Assembly (NCBI GenBank): GCA_023431245.1
Contig: JAEYXO010000006.1
Coordinates: forward strand, 1 to 5,527
DNA: 5,527 nucleotides
Direction: 5' to 3'
Source: Pseudomonadota bacterium
GTDB lineage: Bacteria > Pseudomonadota > Gammaproteobacteria > Burkholderiales > SG8-41
Position 1 is the first letter of the stretch; each line of letters begins with the position of its first letter. The notes under the pieces are model-generated. The model searched no databases. It was not told the DNA's origin and saw only the letters and a program-made list of their open reading frames with translations. This document shows, in pieces, positions 1 through 4,168 of this stretch. The position numbers and the translations under genes were made by a program.

Positions 1-194
1 TACTGGCCAAGACGGCGCGCGACGCGCACATGCTCGAATTGCATGCCGCCTATCCCGGGTACGGTTTTGACCGCCACAAGGGATACGGCACGGCGCTGCA
101 CATGGCGTCCCTGCGTCGCCTGGGGCCTACGCCGGCGCACCGGCAGAGTTTTGCGCCCGTGCGGGATCTCATAAATATCAATAAAAACAAATAG
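1..194 (+). CDS. rnhB: Ribonuclease HII, C-terminal part (5' end outside window)
   Basis: RNase HII cuts the RNA strand of RNA-DNA hybrids and removes single ribonucleotides misincorporated in DNA; it acts in the cytoplasm. Only the last 63 codons are present. The reading frame starts at base 3, with bases 1-2 completing an upstream codon, and the TAG stop is at 192-194. The fragment opens with LAKTARD, the family's (S)I(L/I)AK..RD segment. The Asp at bases 21-23 is the expected last metal-binding acidic residue. Next come a YPGYGFDRHKGYGT segment and the closing HRQSFAPVR, the usual C-terminal signature of bacterial RNase HII. After that signature the protein has an extra polar tail (DLININKNK) encoded by unusually AT-rich DNA. 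The stop codon directly abuts the stop codon of the convergent senB gene, with no bases between. Identification is from recognised motifs; the N-terminal catalytic residues cannot be seen. Confidence 0.93.
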   Translation, partial: LAKTARDAHMLELHAAYPGYGFDRHKGYGTALHMASLRRLGPTPAHRQSFAPVRDLININKNK

Positions 195-1148
195 TTAGTA
201 ATTTTTTGCCGCTGCCAGCAGCCGGCGCAGTGCAAGTTTCTCCTGCGCGGCACTGATCAGTTTCCGGCGTGCCGCACATTGGTGGCGCAAGATCGCCAGA
301 AAATCCGCATCGGTCTCGACACGGCGCAGGAGTGCGGCCAGCGCGCGTGCATCCCCGACCGGGTAATACCCGCGGTAGCGGGCGCCGAGCAGGCCGATGT
401 TGCCGGGAATGCGGGAGGCAAGCACGGGCACCCCGGCGGTCAGTGCTTCGCTGACCACGTTTGCGCCGCCTTCCATGCGGGAACTGATCAGCATCGCGCG
501 CGCGCGCGCCAGCGTTGCCAGCGCCTGCGGGCGAGCCAGTTCGCCAAGCCAGACATAACGTGGTTCACGCTTCATCCAGCGCCTGGCGGCTGCCGCCATC
601 GCGGGTTCGCGCGCGCCGCCGATGTGGGTGATGCGGATGCGGCTGTCCGCAGGCAGGTGGCCGAGGGCTTCGGCGCCGCGGAACGGATCCTTTTCTTCGC
701 GCAGGTGGCCGCTGACGACAATTTCAAAGCAGGATTCGACGGGTTTCCCGCGGCGGAGGGTTTCGCATGACTGGTAGATGACGCCGGCCTTGCGGCGCAA
801 ACGCGGGGGCAGTTCGCGCAGGCCCATGTCCTGCAACACCACCAGGCGCGTTGCCAGTTCCAGCGATTCCTGCGCATTGACGTCATTGCGGATGTCACGG
901 TACAGATCGGTTCCGGTCAGCACGACAACCAGCGGGCGGTCCGGATGACGCTCGGCGTAGCGTACGATCGAGCCATGGCTGCGGCGGGCATGCAGCGCCA
1001 GCAGGAGATCCGCGCTGCGCCCGTTCCAGACCTGCTGGACCGTGACCTGATGGCCGGACTCACGCAGCATCCGCGCCCAGCGCACGGCGGTATTGCGGTT
1101 GCCGTAACGGGAACGCACGGCGGCGGGTGTGACAAGGGCGATTTTCAT
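195..1148 (-). CDS. senB: SenB-type selenosugar synthase (TIGR04348-like glycosyltransferase)
   Basis: Predicted cytosolic glycosyltransferase of 317 residues. Known SenB proteins use selenophosphate and a UDP-sugar (UDP-GlcNAc or UDP-glucose) to make a 1-seleno-sugar, the selenium donor for selenoneine. The N-terminal half starts MKIALVTPA, followed by the family-typical GNRNTAVRWARMLRESGH (residues 16-33), LLLALHARRSHGSI (48-61) and VLTGTDLYRDI (76-86). The C-terminal half has GHLREEKDPFR (147-157) and SSRMEGGANVVSEALTAGVP (222-241), whose Glu226 and Glu234 form the EX7E motif of retaining GT4-like GT-B enzymes; GYYPVGD follows (260-266). The frame stays open upstream to 1586, but the ATG at 1148 is chosen because MKIALVTP is the normal family start and anything longer would run into senA. 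There is no clear Shine-Dalgarno. It is divergent from senA, 58 bp apart. The family assignment is from memory of the sequence pattern. The alternative is a generic GT4 enzyme, but adjacency to a SenA-like gene argues against that. Confidence 0.88.
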   Translation of the reverse strand: MKIALVTPAAVRSRYGNRNTAVRWARMLRESGHQVTVQQVWNGRSADLLLALHARRSHGSIVRYAERHPDRPLVVVLTGTDLYRDIRNDVNAQESLELATRLVVLQDMGLRELPPRLRRKAGVIYQSCETLRRGKPVESCFEIVVSGHLREEKDPFRGAEALGHLPADSRIRITHIGGAREPAMAAAARRWMKREPRYVWLGELARPQALATLARARAMLISSRMEGGANVVSEALTAGVPVLASRIPGNIGLLGARYRGYYPVGDARALAALLRRVETDADFLAILRHQCAARRKLISAAQEKLALRRLLAAAKNY

Positions 1149-1206
1149 CGGCGGCGGTATCCGGATACACTCCGCAAGCAATATAACAAAACAATTCCGC
1201 CTGCCG
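1149..1206. promoter_or_regulatory. Divergent senB/senA intergenic control region
   Basis: These 58 bp separate the two divergent start codons and must hold the promoters unless the genes use signals inside each other. The half nearer senA is AT-rich (about 1176-1197). On the - strand it contains TATATT (1180-1185 on the + strand as AATATA), 5 of 6 matches to a sigma70 -10 box, but no good -35 lies at 16-18 bp. No convincing + strand promoter for senA was found. Neither start codon has an obvious purine-rich ribosome binding site. Promoter placement is inference only. Confidence 0.4.
1157..1168. repeat. Perfect 12-bp palindrome GTATCCGGATAC, operator candidate
   Basis: GTATCCGGATAC reads identically on both strands. 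It begins 8 bases upstream of the senB ATG (last palindrome base 20 bases from it) and lies 38-49 bases upstream of the senA ATG. If the - strand TATATT at 1180-1185 is a real -10 box, the palindrome would sit just downstream of the transcription start, where a repressor could block senB. The symmetry is seen directly; the role as a protein-binding site is inferred and no regulator is encoded nearby. Confidence 0.4.
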
Positions 1207-2502
1207 ATGGCTGCCGTCGAATCCACTACTGCCTCCGAATTGAGCGCGCTGCTCGGCAATGCGCGGGCGCGCACGCTGCAACTGGTCGGCGGGCTGGATG
1301 AATCGCAGTGGTTGGGTCCGAAACTCGCCATCGTGAATCCGCCGCTTTGGGAGACGGGGCATCTCGGCTGGTTCGAGGAGCGCTGGTGCCTGCGGCGGCT
1401 TGCGGACGGTTCGCTGTCTGCAAGCTGCTTGCCGCAGGCCGATGCGCTGTACGACTCCTCGCGCGTGCCCCACGATGCGCGCTGGTCGCTGCCGTTGCCG
1501 GACATGCCTGCCACCCTGCAGTACCTGTCCGAAGTCAGGTCGGCGGTTGGCGAGCGGCTGTCGCAGGGCGCAATCGATCCCGACACAGCCTATTTCGCGA
1601 GGCTCAGTGCCATGCATGAGCAGATGCACTGCGAAGCGCTGACCTATACCCGGCAGACACTGGGCCGTCCGGCGTTGCAGCGCAGTGCTCCGTCTCCGCT
1701 GTCTGCCGGCACCTGTGACGGCGATGTGGAGATTTCCGGGGGATGTTTCGAACTGGGGGCGAGGCCGGATGACGGTTTTGTCTTTGACAACGAAAAATGG
1801 GCGCATGCCGTGGAACTCCCGCCGTTCCGAATGGCGCGTACGCCGGTGACCTGCGCGCAGTTTGTCGATTTTGTCGATGCCGGCGGATATCGCGAACCGC
1901 GCTGGTGGAGCGACGAGGGCTGGGCATGGCGGCTGAGGGAGGCTGTGCTCGCGCCGGCGTACTGGACACTGGAACGCGGCGCATGGTTCCGCCGCCGGCA
2001 TGACCGGCTTGAGCCGCTGCCCGCGAATGAACCGATGGTCCACGTCAACTGGTACGAAGCCGAAGCCTGGTGCCGCTGGGCGGGCCGCCGCCTGCCGAGC
2101 GAGGCGGAGTGGGAATTCGCTGCCGCCACCGTGCCCGGTGCACCGGGTACAAAGCGTCATTATCCCTGGGGATCGGCTGCACCGTCTTGGAACACCGCGA
2201 ACCTGTACGGGACTGCCAGTCGTTGCCTGCCGGTGGAGGCACTGCCCGCGGGCGACAGTGCATGGGGAATAAGACAGATGATCGGCAATGTCTGGGAGTG
2301 GACTGCAGACTGGTTCCGTCCTTATCCGGGTTTTGTGCGTGACCCCTATGCCGAATATTCCGAACCCTGGTTCGGCAGCCACAAGGTGCTGCGCGGCGGC
2401 TGTCATGCCACCAGCCCGGACCTGATCCGCAACACCTGGCGCAATTTCTACACGCCGGATCGGCGCGACGTGTTTGCCGGCTTCAGGACCTGTGCGCTGT
2501 GA
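1207..2502 (+). CDS. senA: SenA-type selenoneine synthase (EgtB-like non-heme iron enzyme)
   Basis: Predicted cytosolic non-heme Fe(II), O2-dependent enzyme of 431 residues. Known SenA joins hercynine to a 1-seleno-sugar by oxidative C-Se bond formation, leading to selenoneine. The N-terminal DinB-like helical domain (about 10-160) carries WETGHLGWF with His52 and HEQMHCE with His137 and His141, matching the three-His iron site of EgtB. The C-terminal FGE-sulfatase/C-type-lectin domain (about 172-430) has HVNWYEAEAWCRWAGRRLPS (279-298), GNVWEWTADWF (360-370), VLRGGCHAT (394-402) and FYTPDRRDVFAGFRTC (414-429). This last block differs from the EgtB form (WDYPIRR), consistent with a different chalcogen donor. 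The ATG at 1207 is preferred. A GTG at 1129 would add 26 atypical residues and overlap senB. The stop overlaps the GTG of the next gene by 4 bp, suggesting coupled translation. The alternative is an EgtB for ergothioneine; the adjacent senB and the divergent C-terminal block favour SenA. Confidence 0.87.
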   Translation: MAAVESTTASELSALLGNARARTLQLVGGLDESQWLGPKLAIVNPPLWETGHLGWFEERWCLRRLADGSLSASCLPQADALYDSSRVPHDARWSLPLPDMPATLQYLSEVRSAVGERLSQGAIDPDTAYFARLSAMHEQMHCEALTYTRQTLGRPALQRSAPSPLSAGTCDGDVEISGGCFELGARPDDGFVFDNEKWAHAVELPPFRMARTPVTCAQFVDFVDAGGYREPRWWSDEGWAWRLREAVLAPAYWTLERGAWFRRRHDRLEPLPANEPMVHVNWYEAEAWCRWAGRRLPSEAEWEFAAATVPGAPGTKRHYPWGSAAPSWNTANLYGTASRCLPVEALPAGDSAWGIRQMIGNVWEWTADWFRPYPGFVRDPYAEYSEPWFGSHKVLRGGCHATSPDLIRNTWRNFYTPDRRDVFAGFRTCAL

Positions 2503-3281
2503 AAACCATCACTTCCGCCGACAATCCGCGGTTTCGCGCATTGCTGAAGCTGGCGCAGTCCTCGCGCGAGCGGCGCGGCGCAGGCCTGTCGCTGCTGGAC
2601 GGGATCCATCTGGTCGCTGCCTATGTCGACCATGTCGGATCACCAGGCGAAATCGTGCTCAGCCGCAGCGGTGCGGAGAATGCCGAGGTGGTGCAATTGC
2701 TCGGCAAGGCGAAGGTGGACAGCACGCTGCTGCTGTCCGATGCGCTGTTCCGCCAGCTGTCGTCGGTGTCCAGCCCCACGGGGATCATTGCCGTGGTGCC
2801 GACTCCGCGGGTACCCGTGCCGGACAGGCTCACAGGCTCCGGCGTCTGGCTGGAGGACATCCAGGATCCGGGCAATGTGGGCTCGATACTCAGGTCAGCC
2901 GCGGCGGCCGACATTGGCACGGTATGCCTGTCGCGGCACTCGGTGCATGCCTGGTCGCCGCGGGTGCTGCGTGCCGGAATGGGCGCCCATTTCTCGCTGC
3001 GCATCATTGAGGGCGCGGACCTGCAGGCGCTGGCGCAGTGCTACTCCGGAACGATCGTGGCGACAGCGGTTGACCAGGGAGTGCCGGTTTTCGACGCCGA
3101 CCTGAGCGGCGATGTGGCGCTGCTGTTCGGCAACGAGGGTGCAGGGCTGTCGCCTGAACTGGCTGCGCTGGCGCGGCAGACCGTGCACATTCCGATGCCG
3201 GGCCGCGCCGAATCGCTGAATGTCGGCGCCGCCGCCGCAGTCTGCCTGTTCGAGCGGGTGCGGCAGCTGGGCGCTCAGTAA
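2499..3281 (+). CDS. TrmH/SpoU-family RNA 2'-O-ribose methyltransferase
   Basis: Predicted SAM-dependent enzyme of 260 residues that methylates a ribose 2'-OH in rRNA or tRNA; the target nucleotide cannot be read from sequence. The N-terminal substrate-binding region (about 1-105) starts MKTITSADNPRFRALLKL, typical of RlmB/TsnR-like members, and includes SSPTGIIAVV (91-100). The SPOUT catalytic domain (about 115-258) shows all three family motifs: motif 1 DIQDPGNVGSILRSA (120-134, Asn126 and Arg132), motif 2 LLFGNEGAGLSPEL (208-221, Glu213) and motif 3 IPMPGRAESLNVGAAAAV (231-248, Ser239 and Asn241), which forms the knotted SAM site. The start is a GTG sharing GTGA with the senA stop, with AGGA at 2485-2488 about 10 bases ahead. 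It is probably co-transcribed with senA. Its 3' end overlaps convergent ppsR by 7 bp. In related genomes this gene normally lies near rnhB and ppsR, so it is probably the resident gene and not part of selenoneine synthesis. Confidence 0.92.
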   Translation: MKTITSADNPRFRALLKLAQSSRERRGAGLSLLDGIHLVAAYVDHVGSPGEIVLSRSGAENAEVVQLLGKAKVDSTLLLSDALFRQLSSVSSPTGIIAVVPTPRVPVPDRLTGSGVWLEDIQDPGNVGSILRSAAAADIGTVCLSRHSVHAWSPRVLRAGMGAHFSLRIIEGADLQALAQCYSGTIVATAVDQGVPVFDADLSGDVALLFGNEGAGLSPELAALARQTVHIPMPGRAESLNVGAAAAVCLFERVRQLGAQ

Positions 3282-4099
3282 ATCCGCCGCTCCAGCTTCG
3301 CTTCCTGCAGGATCGTGGTGGCGAGTTCCTCGACCGATTTGCTGGTGGCATCAAGATAGGGGATGCCTTCCTGGCGCATCAATGCCTCGGCTTCGCGAAT
3401 TTCGAATTCACAGTTGGCCAGCGTGGCGTACTTGCTGCCCGGCCGGCGTTCGTTGCGGATCTGCTGCAGCCGGGCCGGCTTGATGGTCAGTCCGTAGAGC
3501 CTGTTGCGCAGGGATTTGATCTGCGCCGGCAACTGCATGGTGCTGAAATCCTCCGGTATCAGCGGGTAGTTCGCCGCCCGGATGCCGAACTGCATGGCCA
3601 GATAGAGGCAGGTCGGCGTTTTCCCGCAACGTGAAACCCCGACCAGGATGATGTCGGCTTCGGTCAGCTCCCGTTTCGACACGCCGTCGTCGTGGGACAA
3701 GGCGTAGTTCACCGCCTCGATCCGGTGATGGTAGTTGACGAAGTCCTCGGTGCTGTGTGAGCGGCCGATGGCATGAGAGGCCTTGACGCCCAGTTCCTTT
3801 TCCAGGGGGGCGATGAAAATCTCAAAGGAATCAAGGAACAAGGCATTGGCGGTGGCCACAATGCCGGCGATTTCGGTGTTTACCAGGGTGCTGATGACAA
3901 TGGGGCGCACGCCATCGGCGGCTCCCGTGGTGTTGATCTGCCGGACGAAGCCGTGCGCCTTGTCCACGGAGTCGATGAAGGGCACGGTTACTTCCTTCAG
4001 TCGGACCCCGTCAAACTGGGTCAGCAGGCTGTGGCCCAGCATTTCGGCCGTGATGCCGGTGCGATCGGATACAAAAAAAGCCGTGCGGGAGGGATTCAT
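3275..4099 (-). CDS. ppsR: Phosphoenolpyruvate synthase regulatory protein (PSRP, DUF299)
   Basis: Bifunctional cytosolic regulator of PEP synthase, 274 residues, a normal length for the family. It uses ADP to phosphorylate a threonine beside the catalytic histidine of PpsA, turning it off, and uses inorganic phosphate to remove that phosphate, releasing pyrophosphate. The protein opens with RTAFFVSDRTGITAEMLGHS (5-24), the highly conserved family start. A P-loop GVSRCGKTPTCLYLA (154-168) binds nucleotide. NYPLIPEDF (177-185), LYGLTIKPARLQQIRNERRP (201-220) and IPYLDATSKSVEELA (246-260) are also family hallmarks. The frame runs open far upstream through ppsA, but the ATG at 4099 is chosen because it sits four codons before the conserved RTAFFVSDRTG. 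The ribosome binding site is weak. It is divergent from its target ppsA, 69 bp apart, and its stop lies inside the end of the methyltransferase gene. Confidence 0.96.
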   Translation of the reverse strand: MNPSRTAFFVSDRTGITAEMLGHSLLTQFDGVRLKEVTVPFIDSVDKAHGFVRQINTTGAADGVRPIVISTLVNTEIAGIVATANALFLDSFEIFIAPLEKELGVKASHAIGRSHSTEDFVNYHHRIEAVNYALSHDDGVSKRELTEADIILVGVSRCGKTPTCLYLAMQFGIRAANYPLIPEDFSTMQLPAQIKSLRNRLYGLTIKPARLQQIRNERRPGSKYATLANCEFEIREAEALMRQEGIPYLDATSKSVEELATTILQEAKLERRIY

Positions 4100-4125
4100 G
4101 CTCGGAACCGGTGGAGGGTTTCGGT

Positions 4126-4154
4126 AAAATATCGCCTTTTGGCACAGCTTACAA
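4126..4154 (-). promoter_or_regulatory. Candidate sigma70-type promoter for ppsR
   Basis: On the - strand, TTGTAA (4149-4154) and TATTTT (4126-4131) are separated by 17 bp; each matches 4 of 6 consensus bases. The start of transcription would fall near 4119, giving a leader of about 20 bases before the ppsR ATG. Spacing and position fit, but both boxes are imperfect, so this is a candidate only. Confidence 0.35.
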
Positions 4155-4155
4155 T
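4150..4155 (+). promoter_or_regulatory. Candidate -10 element for ppsA
   Basis: TACAAT on the + strand matches 5 of 6 bases of the sigma70 -10 consensus and ends 13 bases before the ppsA ATG. No recognisable -35 lies 16-18 bp upstream, where the sequence is AT-rich. If used, the transcript would start only a few bases before the start codon and would lose its ribosome binding site. It overlaps the proposed ppsR -35 on the other strand. Low confidence. Confidence 0.2.
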
Positions 4156-4156
4156 C

Positions 4157-4161
4157 AAGGA
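4157..4161 (+). promoter_or_regulatory. Shine-Dalgarno AAGGA of ppsA
   Basis: AAGGA ends 7 bases before the ATG at 4169, an ideal spacing. It fixes the ppsA start and is the clearest ribosome binding site in the window. Confidence 0.7.
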
Positions 4162-4168
4162 CACAGGC

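Noticed and set aside
203..222. Possible intrinsic terminator (T-run 202-207 and hairpin GCTG-CCAG-CAGC at 211-222)
   Set aside because: The T-run precedes the hairpin on the + strand and becomes an A-run on the - strand, and the stem is only 4 bp, so it fits neither direction.
495..509. Alternating CG run as a Z-DNA or repeat element
   Set aside because: It lies inside senB and simply encodes the Ala-Arg repeats of a GC-rich coding sequence; no sign of a separate function.
1129..1206. Upstream GTG start for senA adding 26 residues
   Set aside because: It would overlap the senB coding start, encodes a sequence unlike the family N-terminus, and has no better ribosome binding site than the ATG at 1207.
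1149..1586. N-terminal extension of the senB frame by 146 codons
   Set aside because: The extension is antisense to senA and low-complexity, and the conserved family start MKIALVTP lies at 1148.
1060..2406. 448-codon open frame on the - strand opposite senA
   Set aside because: It is antisense to the well-supported senA, has no recognisable domain and is rich in Arg/Pro/Ala/Gln, as expected for a shadow frame in GC-rich DNA.
1207..2502. Reading the gene as EgtB (ergothioneine) or a sulfatase-modifying factor
   Set aside because: The DinB-type iron ligands exclude a plain formylglycine-generating enzyme, and the changed donor-binding block plus the adjacent SenB favour SenA; EgtB remains a minor alternative.
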